From CAYSHJ01 sp964589725 (GTDB lineage Bacteria; Planctomycetota; Planctomycetia; Planctomycetales; Planctomycetaceae), in NCBI GenBank assembly GCA_964589725.1, contig CAZPUJ010000344.1:1-14258 (forward strand): a stretch of 14,258 nucleotides of DNA, in the 5' to 3' direction. Under the pieces are notes generated by a model, which saw nothing but the letters and a program-made list of their open reading frames with translations, had not been told where the DNA came from and did no database searches. Position numbers and translations under genes: made by a program. Shown here piece by piece: positions 1-6,554 of this stretch (position 1 is its first letter; the number at the start of each line of letters is the position of its first letter).

Positions 1-2
1 GG

Positions 3-791
3 TCGATTCACGGTCGCCTCCTGCCGTACCTCGAAGGAGGCAACGCCTACAAGCAGGTCAACTTGACGGTGGCTTGGGATGCTCCCGTGAATCGCAACAC
101 CGGCGTTCCGCTGTTGATCATTGGAACCTACTTTTGTCCCAGCGACGCCAACAATGCCGTGCGTGTGGATACGATGGGCCTCGCGTACACACGTCCTGTG
201 ACCTACGGATTTAACCTGGGATCGTGGTTGATCTGGGATCCGGCGACGGGACAAGGGGGCGACGGCATCGCGTTCATGAACAGCGGCGTGAGCTTGTCAG
301 CCATTCGAGATGGCCTGAGCTTCACACTGGCGGCATCCGAGGTCAAAGCGTTCACGCCGTACTTCCGCAACACGACCGATCCCGGACCGACGCCTCCGGC
401 GTCACCCGCCGCTCTGACCGCATTCGCTGCGGGAGCTCAGTTCAAGCTTGGTCCGAACACGAATGACAACACTGGCCACACTGAATGGTGTGACGGCCGA
501 GTGCATCACGAAGGACTGACGACCGTCTTTCGTCCGAATACGTTCGTCTCGTACACGCACACCGACGGTCGCACATACGACATCGATTACAACTCGCGAC
601 AAGAAGGCTCGCACCTCACGCAACGAACGTACGCCGCCGTGACCTCGCGCAGCTATCATCCGGGCATCGTGCAGTCCGTGTTGCTGGACGGTTCCGCTCG
701 TTCGGTCAACGAAAAGATCGACCTCAACCTCTGGCGAGCGCTCGGCACGCGCGCTCGTGTCGCCGGGGAACCAGTGACGATCGAGTTCTGA
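3..791 (+). CDS. DUF1559 domain-containing protein, 3' part (5' end outside window)
   Basis: The open frame runs in from the left edge (first full codon at 3), so the first ATG at 63 is internal. The visible start IHGRLLPYLEGGNAYKQV is the typical family block that follows the prepilin-like N-terminus, which lies outside the window. The C-terminus holds HPGIVQSVLLDGS, the H-X9-DG motif that defines the C-terminal part of the DUF1559/SBP_bac_10 family. About 262 residues are seen of a usual 300-400. In planctomycetes these pseudopilin-like proteins occur in large paralogous sets and are thought to be exported by a type II secretion/type IV pilin-like route; their role is unknown. The gene converges on trpS, with 41 nt between the stops and no clear terminator. 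Family assignment is firm; function is not known. Confidence 0.9.
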   Translation, partial: SIHGRLLPYLEGGNAYKQVNLTVAWDAPVNRNTGVPLLIIGTYFCPSDANNAVRVDTMGLAYTRPVTYGFNLGSWLIWDPATGQGGDGIAFMNSGVSLSAIRDGLSFTLAASEVKAFTPYFRNTTDPGPTPPASPAALTAFAAGAQFKLGPNTNDNTGHTEWCDGRVHHEGLTTVFRPNTFVSYTHTDGRTYDIDYNSRQEGSHLTQRTYAAVTSRSYHPGIVQSVLLDGSARSVNEKIDLNLWRALGTRARVAGEPVTIEF

Positions 792-832
792 ATCGCTGCC
801 CCAGAATTGCCCGGACACTTGAGGGGCGCGGA

Positions 833-1810
833 TCACTGACGGCGTTTCGACAACCCGCAGGCATCGCGAGCACGATCAAGAACCTCTTGAGCTTTCGCGC
901 GAGCACGCTTCGCTCCGGCCTGCAATACGTCTTCGACGGTGCTCGGGTCGGCAGCGAGCTTCTCGCGCCGTTCGCGCGCAGGACCAAAGAAGGCGTCGGC
1001 CACCTCGAAGAGTTTTTGTTTCGCCTCTCCGTACCCCATGCCACCGGCGCGGTAACGAGTGGATAGTTCGGCTTGTTGATCGGGTGATGCGAACAGCTTG
1101 TAGAGCGTGAAGACCGAGCAGGTTTCCGGATTCTTGGGGTCTTCGACCGGGGTGGAGTCAGTCTTGATGGACATCAGTTTCTTGCGGAGTTTCTTCGGAT
1201 CGTCGAACAGTTCGATCGTGTTGCCGTAACTCTTGGACATCTTCTCGCCGTCGATGCCAACGACTTTCGCGGTCTCGGCAAGCACGCGAGCTTCCGGCAA
1301 CACGAAGACGTCACGCTGGTAGGTCAAATTAAACTTCACGGCGATGTCGCGAGTGACCTCGATGTGCTGCACCTGATCGACGCCGACCGGCACGATGTTG
1401 CTGTCGTACGCCAAGATGTCGGCGGCCATCAGCACCGGATATGTGAACAATCCCGCATCCGCCGCCAGACCTTTCGCGAGCTTGTCTTTGTACGCGTGAC
1501 ACTTTTCGAGCAGGCTCATCGGCGTCAACGTGGCCAGCAGCCACGTCAGCTCGGTCACTTCCGGAATGTCGGACTGCCGAAACAACGTCGCCTTGTTCGG
1601 ATCAAGCTCCAGCGCCAAGAGGTCGAGCGCCGCGTCGCGCGAAAAGCCTCGCAAAGCCTCGCGGTTGCGAACGGTTGTGAGTGCGTGCAGGTCTGCGATG
1701 AAGTAATAAGCCTGCTCGTTGTCCTGCAACGCGATGTATTGCCGGATCGCTCCGAAGTAGTTGCCCCAGTGAAAGCGTCCGGTCGGCTGAATGCCGGAAA
1801 GTACTCGCAT
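833..1810 (-). CDS. trpS: Tryptophan--tRNA ligase
   Basis: Cytoplasmic class I aminoacyl-tRNA synthetase that charges tRNA-Trp with tryptophan using ATP. From the chosen ATG the protein is 325 aa, the normal bacterial TrpS length. The start MRVLSGIQPTGRFHWGNYFG contains the HIGH-type signature (H14-W-G-N17), and GEKMSKS at 188-194 is the KMSKS loop. The TrpS block YPVLMAADILAYDSNIVPVGVDQVQH lies at about 124-149. The open frame extends 26 codons further upstream, to 1888, but that stretch runs into an inverted-repeat element and matches no family sequence. The ATG at 1810 has a GAGGA ribosome site 6 nt upstream. The C-terminus is basic (SKRRQ). pyrD lies upstream on the same strand, separated by repeats, so co-transcription is unclear. 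Confidence 0.97.
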   Translation of the reverse strand: MRVLSGIQPTGRFHWGNYFGAIRQYIALQDNEQAYYFIADLHALTTVRNREALRGFSRDAALDLLALELDPNKATLFRQSDIPEVTELTWLLATLTPMSLLEKCHAYKDKLAKGLAADAGLFTYPVLMAADILAYDSNIVPVGVDQVQHIEVTRDIAVKFNLTYQRDVFVLPEARVLAETAKVVGIDGEKMSKSYGNTIELFDDPKKLRKKLMSIKTDSTPVEDPKNPETCSVFTLYKLFASPDQQAELSTRYRAGGMGYGEAKQKLFEVADAFFGPARERREKLAADPSTVEDVLQAGAKRARAKAQEVLDRARDACGLSKRRQ

Positions 1811-1816
1811 CGTCGG

Positions 1817-1821
1817 TCCTC
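1817..1821 (-). promoter_or_regulatory. Ribosome binding site of trpS
   Basis: GAGGA on the minus strand, 6 nt from the ATG at 1810. It decides the trpS start against the longer frame that begins at 1888. Confidence 0.7.
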
Positions 1822-1884
1822 GGTGAACATGATTGCTGGACGGATCGCGAAACCGTCCTTTTATACCTCGCACCTTCGAGTCTG

Positions 1885-1949
1885 ACACTAACCCGAAGCG
1901 TAAGCGAGGATCTGTTACCTCTTCCCTCGCTTACGCTTCGGGTTAGTGT
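1885..1949. repeat. Perfect 25-bp inverted repeat (CTCGCTTACGCTTCGGG type)
   Basis: The arms 1885-1909 and 1925-1949 are perfect reverse complements over 25 bp, with a 15-nt loop. The core reads CCTCGCTTACGCTTCGGG in the right arm. No T-run follows on either strand, so a simple intrinsic terminator is unlikely. It sits upstream of trpS and downstream of pyrD. I believe similar motifs occur in planctomycete spacers, but that is from memory. Confidence 0.85.
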
Positions 1950-2024
1950 GAAGGGTCCTCCAAATGTGTCAAACGTCGCCCTGCGAAGGATAGCGTTCGC
2001 AGCAAACAGCCACTTTTTAACAAC

Positions 2025-2139
2025 AGCCCGCCAGCAGGCTAAGACCTGTGGAGTATCGTGTTGTCGCGAACGCTTGTTGCGCCTGAAAACGCGATGTCGC
2101 TAGCATCGAGCAGTCTGTTTCTTAGCCTTCTGGCGGGCT
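2025..2139. repeat. Imperfect inverted repeat (AGCCCGCCAG type) downstream of pyrD
   Basis: Arm 2025-2043 (AGCCCGCCAGCAGGCTAAG) pairs with 2121-2139 at 18 of 19 positions. The 77-nt interior contains a further inverted pair, GCGTTCGC near 1993 and GCGAACGC near 2065. Each arm can also fold on itself using G-U pairs. The right arm ends only 8 nt from the pyrD stop, so on the minus strand the structure forms directly after pyrD translation ends and could protect the mRNA 3' end or terminate weakly. Apart from these two repeats, the 337-nt trpS-pyrD spacer shows nothing else I recognise. Confidence 0.75.
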
Positions 2140-2147
2140 ATTGCTTT

Positions 2148-3056
2148 TTAAGCTTGTAAAGTGCCGATGATCTCGTTGACGTGCGAGCAACCTTCGGCCT
2201 CGACCGCGCGAGCCAATTCATCGACCAGTCGGCACGCCAGCGTCGGGTCATAGAAATTTGCAGTTCCAATTTGCACGGCGGTCGCGCCCGTCACGAGGTA
2301 CTCCATGACATCATCAAGCGACTGGATTCCGCCGACGCCAATAATCGGAATCCGCACCGCGCGCGAGACTTGATAGACCATTCGCAACGCGATCGGTTTA
2401 ATCGCCGGACCGCTCAGGCCGCCAAGAACGTTGCCCAAAATTGGCTTGCGGCGCCGCCAATCAACGGCCATTCCTTGGAGCGTGTTGATTAAGGTCACGG
2501 CGTCGGCTCCGGCTTCGGCGGCGGCCGCGGCGATGTCGACGATGTTGGACACGTTGGGAGTCAACTTGGCGATGATCGGTAATTCACAGGCGGCCCGAAC
2601 TTCACTGACGACACGAGCCGCTAACTTCGGATCGGTGGCGAAGTCGATCCCGCCGCTCACGTTGGGGCACGAGATGTTGAGCTCCAGCGCGGCGATCTCG
2701 CGGTACTGGTCAAGCCGCTTCGCCAGGACACCGAACTCGGAAACATCATGCCCCGCGATGTTGACGATGACCGCCGTCCCCAAGCCCAGCAAGTCGTTGA
2801 GATGCTTCTCGAGAAATACGTCCAAGCCGTCGTTGTCGAGGCCAATCGAGTTCAGCAAGCCGGAGGCGGTCTCGACCGTTCGCGGTGGCGGGTTGCCCAT
2901 GCGAGGCAGCGGCGTGACCGTCTTGGGAATAATGCCGCCCAGCCGAGCGAAATCGGCGAATGACTGCATTTCGCGCGCGTACCCAAAAGTGCCCGAAGCG
3001 ACCAAGATCGGGTTTCGCAAGCGGAGTCGGTTGAGTGTGACTTCCAGCGTCTTCAC
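2148..3056 (-). CDS. pyrD: Dihydroorotate dehydrogenase, catalytic subunit (class 1B type)
   Basis: Cytosolic FMN enzyme of pyrimidine synthesis that oxidises dihydroorotate to orotate. It is 302 aa, the usual class 1 length. The N-terminus RNPILVASGTFGYAREM is typical of the family. LNSIGLDNDG lies at 68-77. ELNISCPNVSGG carries the catalytic-base cysteine C130, which is the class 1 mark (class 2 has Ser). GVGGI and GATAVQIGTA near the C-terminus bind the FMN phosphate. The start is GTG at 3056; in-frame upstream codons reach a stop at 3078-3080 without an ATG, and no good ribosome site is visible. Class 1B enzymes usually work with an FAD/iron-sulfur subunit PyrK, which is not in this window. 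Closeness to the 1B type rather than 1A is judged by eye. Confidence 0.95.
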   Translation of the reverse strand: MKTLEVTLNRLRLRNPILVASGTFGYAREMQSFADFARLGGIIPKTVTPLPRMGNPPPRTVETASGLLNSIGLDNDGLDVFLEKHLNDLLGLGTAVIVNIAGHDVSEFGVLAKRLDQYREIAALELNISCPNVSGGIDFATDPKLAARVVSEVRAACELPIIAKLTPNVSNIVDIAAAAAEAGADAVTLINTLQGMAVDWRRRKPILGNVLGGLSGPAIKPIALRMVYQVSRAVRIPIIGVGGIQSLDDVMEYLVTGATAVQIGTANFYDPTLACRLVDELARAVEAEGCSHVNEIIGTLQA

Positions 3057-3179
3057 GCCGCGAACTGTAATGGCGAGTTATTAGGCCAGCAACGGCGCGC
3101 TGTCTTCAGCAACTTGGCTGAGAACTTCGGCGGTCGCAACGGCAAGTCGACTTTGACGAGCGGTTGCCACCGACTCCGA

Positions 3180-3398
3180 TCAGATCACTCCGCCGTGAGT
3201 GCGGTAGGGGGTGGCGACATCAGGCATATCAAGGCCCCAGATCCGCTCCCAAATATCGTTAATATGCCGTAGGCCTTCCGACACGTAGATCAGTTGGCGG
3301 GCTCGAATGGCAGGATCCGAGGAGTAAATTGGCACGATGCAACCAACTTGAACCGTGACGGTCGCCAGCAGCAGGCCGAGACAAATGAGCTTTCGCAT
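3180..3398 (-). CDS. Small putative lipoprotein, conserved-looking C-terminus THGGVI
   Basis: 72 aa from ATG 3398, chosen because GGGAGGA lies just upstream; the frame also opens at 3422 without such support. A basic MRK start and hydrophobic run LICLGLLLATVTVQ lead to VGC at about 18-20, a possible lipoprotein cleavage site, although position -3 is Gln rather than the usual Leu/Val. The mature part would be about 52 aa, with no further membrane segment. The end WERIWGLDMPDVATPYRTHGGVI resembles small planctomycete proteins that I recall ending in a similar way, but I know of no function. It lies 77 nt downstream of the HU gene on the same strand, so the two may be co-transcribed. Confidence 0.75.
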   Translation of the reverse strand: MRKLICLGLLLATVTVQVGCIVPIYSSDPAIRARQLIYVSEGLRHINDIWERIWGLDMPDVATPYRTHGGVI

Positions 3399-3403
3399 GG
3401 ATG

Positions 3404-3410
3404 TCCTCCC
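3404..3410 (-). promoter_or_regulatory. Ribosome binding site of the small lipoprotein gene
   Basis: GGGAGGA on the minus strand, with GGAGG ending 6 nt before the ATG at 3398. It decides this start over the upstream ATG at 3422. Confidence 0.75.
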
Positions 3411-3475
3411 TGACATCGACATTCAACACCACAACGATTTCCGACGTGCCAGCATTTCGTTGGCGGTTCAATCCA

Positions 3476-3829
3476 TTACGGGACTTGCAACGGTTCCGCG
3501 TGTGGAGCGGAGGTCGCGGCTTCGGCTCGCATCTTCGCGGCTTCGGCCTCTTCCAGCAACCTGACTTTTTCTTCCATCTCCTTGCCTGGCTTGAAAGTCA
3601 CGACGTACTTCTCAGCCACATCCACTCGCTCGCCCGTTCGGGGGTTGCGTGCTTTCCGTGCGGCACGTTTTTTCACTTCAAAGACACCAAAGTTGCGAAG
3701 CTCGATGCGTCGTTCTTCGACGAGCGTTTCCACGATCGCGTCGAAGGTTTGTTGGACGATCTCCTTCGTCTTCAGTTGCGTGAGTCCAATCTTGTCAGAG
3801 ATGGCTTTAACGATTTCTTTCTTGGTCAC
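3476..3829 (-). CDS. HU/IHF-family DNA-binding protein with C-terminal extension
   Basis: Nucleoid-associated protein expected to bind and bend DNA as a dimer. From the GTG at 3829 it is 117 aa and starts VTKKEIVKAISDKIGLTQ, the standard HU/IHF N-terminal helices. RRIELRNFGVFEVKKRAARKARNPRTGE contains the beta-sheet and the DNA-binding arm with the family signature RNPRTGE at about 69-75, followed by VTFKPGKEMEEKV. HU proteins usually end near 90-95 aa. Here about 25 extra residues follow, rich in Ala and Glu (LLEEAEAAKMRAEAATSAPHAEPLQVP), likely a short helix and a disordered tail. The open frame reaches 4018 but the upstream part matches nothing in the family. Whether it is HU-like or IHF-like cannot be settled here. 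Confidence 0.92.
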   Translation of the reverse strand: MTKKEIVKAISDKIGLTQLKTKEIVQQTFDAIVETLVEERRIELRNFGVFEVKKRAARKARNPRTGERVDVAEKYVVTFKPGKEMEEKVRLLEEAEAAKMRAEAATSAPHAEPLQVP

Positions 3830-3838
3830 GTCGCAAAT

Positions 3839-3843
3839 CTCCT
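3839..3843 (-). promoter_or_regulatory. Ribosome binding site of the HU-family gene (GTG start)
   Basis: AGGAG on the minus strand, 9 nt before the GTG at 3829. With the protein alignment it fixes a GTG start instead of the distant ATG at 4018. Confidence 0.65.
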
Positions 3844-4087
3844 GCCAAGAGTCGCCGGTCCACTCGGGGCCACTGGAGAGGCCAAGGTTGGGCCACAACA
3901 GTAGTCGCAAACTTGATTTAGTGTCAAGTGGCGGTTGGCGATACTTGCCGGAAGATGGTCGATCCAAACCGGAAGTCGGGCAGTCTTCTCCATCGTAAGG
4001 TTCTTCGGCTCGACGCAACCGGAATCTTTAGTCCAAGCCGCAAAATCGGCAAAGTCCATGTCGCTTGCGGAGTTGGTGAACTCTGCC

Positions 4088-4504
4088 TTACAGCTCCATT
4101 CGGCTTGACTGAGCTTCGATCTCTTGGGGTGGAACGAGACGACCCTGGCCAGCTCCGGGGCATTCCTGCTGCATCTTTTCCCAAGCTTCTTGGTTTCGTA
4201 AGTTGGAGTGCCAGAAGGGCCAAGTGCGACATTGAGTTGGCCGGACAGGATAGACTTGGCATTTCCGAGTGGCTGGATCAAAAAACGTACAATCACCGTT
4301 GGCGAACTCGGTCAACGAGATCTTCTGTCCAATCAGCCGTGTGTGAAAGAGCCGAATTTCCCCGACGGATTGAACACGGAATTCGGCGATGCGAGTGATT
4401 TCCTCTTCCGTCACCCAAACAAGACCGGCTGGGCCGGTACAACAATTTCCACAGCCAGTGCAGGTAAACTGCAGCCCGTCTTGATACCAAGGTTCTGCTG
4501 TCAT
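4088..4504 (-). CDS. YkgJ-family cysteine cluster protein
   Basis: 138 aa from ATG 4504. The N-terminal block FTCTGCGNCCTGPAG carries C15, C18, C21 and C22, the cysteine cluster of the YkgJ (CxxCxxCC-type, putative Zn/Fe-S binding) family. Two further cysteine positions typical of the family follow: DCTFFD and KCQVYPVRPTQCRTWPFW. Length is normal for the family. The biochemical role is unproven; members are thought to bind zinc or an iron-sulfur cluster. The longer frame to 4600 runs into the repeat element upstream and is rejected; no strong ribosome site is seen before 4504, so the start is moderately sure. It is divergent from mobA. The 258-nt spacer to the HU gene holds no gene I can support. 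Confidence 0.9.
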   Translation of the reverse strand: MTAEPWYQDGLQFTCTGCGNCCTGPAGLVWVTEEEITRIAEFRVQSVGEIRLFHTRLIGQKISLTEFANGDCTFFDPATRKCQVYPVRPTQCRTWPFWHSNLRNQEAWEKMQQECPGAGQGRLVPPQEIEAQSSRMEL

Positions 4505-4587
4505 GCGGATTAGTTTAGATGGCGGTCGCAAGTCGCTCAATTGATATCCACCGAAGGATTGGGGGCGAGCATAGCCACAGAAAGTCC

Positions 4588-4667
4588 GGCTGACGCACAC
4601 GGATGTCAGAAAGGCACACCGATAAAGTCAGAATCCGTGTGTCTTTGTACCATCCGTGTGCGAAAGC
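4588..4667. repeat. 80-nt hairpin of CACACGGATG repeats (gene-less relative of the GxxExxY element)
   Basis: The left arm 4588-4623 starts GGCTGACGCACACGGATG; the right arm 4633-4667 is its imperfect reverse complement and ends CATCCGTGTGCGAAAGC. Nine nt separate the arms. Each arm has two CACACGGAT units about 19 nt apart. The left arm matches the reverse complement of 9368-9403 at 34 of 36 positions. The right arm, reversed, matches 8658-8692 at 31 of 35. It lies in the divergent ykgJ-mobA spacer, ending 38 nt before the mobA ATG, so it is probably in the mobA leader or promoter region. Confidence 0.85.
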
Positions 4668-4692
4668 TATCGCGCATGACGCGCATGAAAAT

Positions 4693-4698
4693 AAGGGA
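4693..4698 (+). promoter_or_regulatory. Ribosome binding site of mobA
   Basis: AAGGGA, 7 nt before the ATG at 4706. It supports this start over in-frame starts further upstream, which would translate the repeat element. Confidence 0.55.
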
Positions 4699-4705
4699 CA
4701 TCTCC

Positions 4706-5317
4706 ATGCGAGTTGGTGGTATCGTGTTATGTGGCGGCAAGAGTTCCCGCATGGGGCGACCAAAACTGTCGTTGCCGCTCGGGGGGGAACTTATGCTGCC
4801 GCGAGTCGTCCGACTGTTGCGAAAAGTTGTTTCGCCGGTGGTCGTGGTTGCCGCGCCAGACCAAGAGGTGCCGCCGTTGCCGCAGGACATTCGCGTATTG
4901 CGCGACGAGCACGAACATCTCGGTCCACTGGCCGGCATGATGATCGGGTTACAGGCGTTGGCCGGCGAAGTTGAAGCCGCGTATGTCTCAGCATGCGATG
5001 TTCCGTTGCTGCGGCCGGAGTTCATTACGGAAGTGATTCGTCAATTAGGGTCACACGATCTGGTTGTCCCCTGCGAGGGGGAGTTTCATCATCCGTTGGC
5101 AGGGGTGTATCGGACGTCGCTGGTGGAACGTATTCGCGGTCTGGTGTCCGGCAATCGCTTGCGGCCGCTGTTCTTGATTCAGGATTGCGATTCCCACGAG
5201 ATCCCCGTCGACGAATTGCGGGCAGTCGACCCCCAGCTACAATCGCTCCTGAATCTGAATCGGCGAGAGGATTACGAAGCGGTCTTGCGGCTGGTGACGT
5301 TGGAACAAGATGCCTGA
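4706..5317 (+). CDS. mobA: Molybdenum cofactor guanylyltransferase (MobA-like)
   Basis: 203 aa NTP-transferase that joins GMP (or possibly another nucleotide) to molybdopterin in the cytosol. MRVGGIVLCGGKSSRMGRPK is the family nucleotide-binding loop (GGxSSRMGxxK, K20). EHLGPLAGM follows at about 71-79, and SACDVPLL carries the metal-binding Asp. It lacks the extra MobB domain. The frame opens upstream at 4541, but that stretch is repeat sequence; ATG 4706 has AAGGGA 7 nt upstream and begins the conserved domain. The stop TGA overlaps the moeA start by 8 nt (ATG 5310), showing translational coupling in a mobA-moeA-moeA/PBP operon. MobA versus the CTP-using MocA type cannot be fully separated by eye. 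Confidence 0.92.
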   Translation: MRVGGIVLCGGKSSRMGRPKLSLPLGGELMLPRVVRLLRKVVSPVVVVAAPDQEVPPLPQDIRVLRDEHEHLGPLAGMMIGLQALAGEVEAAYVSACDVPLLRPEFITEVIRQLGSHDLVVPCEGEFHHPLAGVYRTSLVERIRGLVSGNRLRPLFLIQDCDSHEIPVDELRAVDPQLQSLLNLNRREDYEAVLRLVTLEQDA

Positions 5318-6551
5318 CTCGTTCGACGATGTTCGGATGCGTGGCTTTCGCGAGCGGACGAAGGTCGAGCGTGTTTTGGGATGGCTCGACACGCACGTGC
5401 GACCGTTGCCCCGAGAATTGGTGCCGTTAGCCGAGGCGCGTGGGCGAGTGCTGTCCGCTGCGTTGATCGCGCAACTTGACGTGCCGCCGTTTGATCGCTC
5501 GGCCATGGACGGCTATGCCCTTCGCGGCGAGGAGAGTACAGGCGCCGGAGACTACAACCCGCTGTCGTTGCGAGTGCTCGGGCAGTCGCTTCCGGGACGC
5601 TCGTTTGTTGGCGAAGTCATTTCTGGAACGGCGGTGCGGATTATGACCGGTGCTCCGTTGCCGGCGGGTGCCGACGCCGTGTTGCCGGCGGAGTTCGCTC
5701 GCGAAATCGACGATCGCGTCGAGTTCACGGCAGCGGTCGCTCCCGGCCGCAACGTGGGACGACGCGGTGAAGATGTCGCCGCGGGGCAAGCGGTGCTCGA
5801 TGCCGGACGACGATTGCGGCCGCAGGATTTGGGATTGATCGCGTCGATTGGCCGCTGTGTTGTGGATGTCGTTCGACGGCCGAGCGTGCGAGTGATCTCG
5901 ACCGGCAACGAAATCGTCGCACCGGGCGCGCCGCGTGGGCCGTTCGCGATCTTCGATGCAAACTCCAGCATTCTACGAGCGTTGATCGAACGAGACGGCG
6001 GCCAGATCGAATCGATGCGGCGTGTGCCGGATGATCGTGAGGCGATCCGAGTCGCTTTGACCGAATTGGGTGCGGACGTGATTCTCGTGTCCGGTGGATC
6101 GAGCGTCGGAGCGGAAGATCATGCTCCGGCCGTGCTGTCCGAGGTCGGTGAATTGGCGTTTCACGGAATAGCAATGCGGCCGTCAAGTCCGACCGGCATC
6201 GGACGCATCGGTGACGTGTTGGTCTTTCTATTGCCGGGCAATCCGGTGTCGTGCTTGTGTGCATGCGACTTCTTCGCGGGCCGTGCGATTCGTCAAATGG
6301 GAGGTCGTTCGACCGACTGGCCGTACGCGAAGCGTCCAGCGGTCGTCGGGAGCAAGATCGTGTCGGCGATCGGTCGTGTCGATTACTGCCGCGTTCGGCT
6401 CGAGGCCGGTTGTGTTGAGCCGATCTCGACGAGTGGCGCCTCGATCCTGTCCTCGACAACGAGAGCCGACGGCTTTGTGATCGTGCCGGCGGAATTGGAA
6501 GGGTACGGACCGGGCGCAACGATCGAAATATTCTTGTACGATCCGGTGTGA
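5310..6551 (+). CDS. moeA: Molybdopterin molybdenumtransferase MoeA
   Basis: 413 aa, full length for MoeA, which inserts molybdate into adenylated molybdopterin. Domains in order: N-terminal region with FDRSAMDGYALR (61-72), IMTGAPLPAGADAVLP (111-126), GRNVGRRGED (146-154), the MoCF/MogA-like domain with VISTGNEIVAPG and DANSS (195-220), DVILVSGGSSVGAED (256-270), LPGNPVS (308-314), and the beta-barrel C-terminal domain. The usual KPGKP motif is replaced by RPSSPTG (290-296), which may mark a subgroup or weakened metal-site chemistry. The start overlaps the mobA stop by 8 nt; a second ATG at 5337 is possible but lacks a ribosome site. It ends 3 nt before the next gene. A second MoeA follows, so the two copies may have divided roles. 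Confidence 0.95.
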   Translation: MPDSFDDVRMRGFRERTKVERVLGWLDTHVRPLPRELVPLAEARGRVLSAALIAQLDVPPFDRSAMDGYALRGEESTGAGDYNPLSLRVLGQSLPGRSFVGEVISGTAVRIMTGAPLPAGADAVLPAEFAREIDDRVEFTAAVAPGRNVGRRGEDVAAGQAVLDAGRRLRPQDLGLIASIGRCVVDVVRRPSVRVISTGNEIVAPGAPRGPFAIFDANSSILRALIERDGGQIESMRRVPDDREAIRVALTELGADVILVSGGSSVGAEDHAPAVLSEVGELAFHGIAMRPSSPTGIGRIGDVLVFLLPGNPVSCLCACDFFAGRAIRQMGGRSTDWPYAKRPAVVGSKIVSAIGRVDYCRVRLEAGCVEPISTSGASILSSTTRADGFVIVPAELEGYGPGATIEIFLYDPV

Positions 6552-6554
6552 TCC

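Noticed and set aside
1364..1885. 173-aa plus-strand frame opposite trpS
   Set aside because: Shadow of trpS, which has HIGH and KMSKS motifs; the antisense frame has no motif or ribosome site.
3826..4296. Minus-strand open frame whose TGA overlaps the HU GTG start (GTGA)
   Set aside because: The overlap looks like translational coupling, but the protein overlaps the ykgJ 3' end, has no known motif and no clear start signal; the HU gene has its own AGGAG.
4624..4705. Molybdenum-cofactor riboswitch in the mobA leader
   Set aside because: The structure there is explained by the CACACGGATG hairpin, which recurs at the GxxExxY locus; no Moco-riboswitch-like conserved core was recognised.
5725..6519. 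264-aa minus-strand frame opposite moeA
   Set aside because: Arg/Ser/His-rich shadow caused by GC-rich codons; moeA carries all family motifs.
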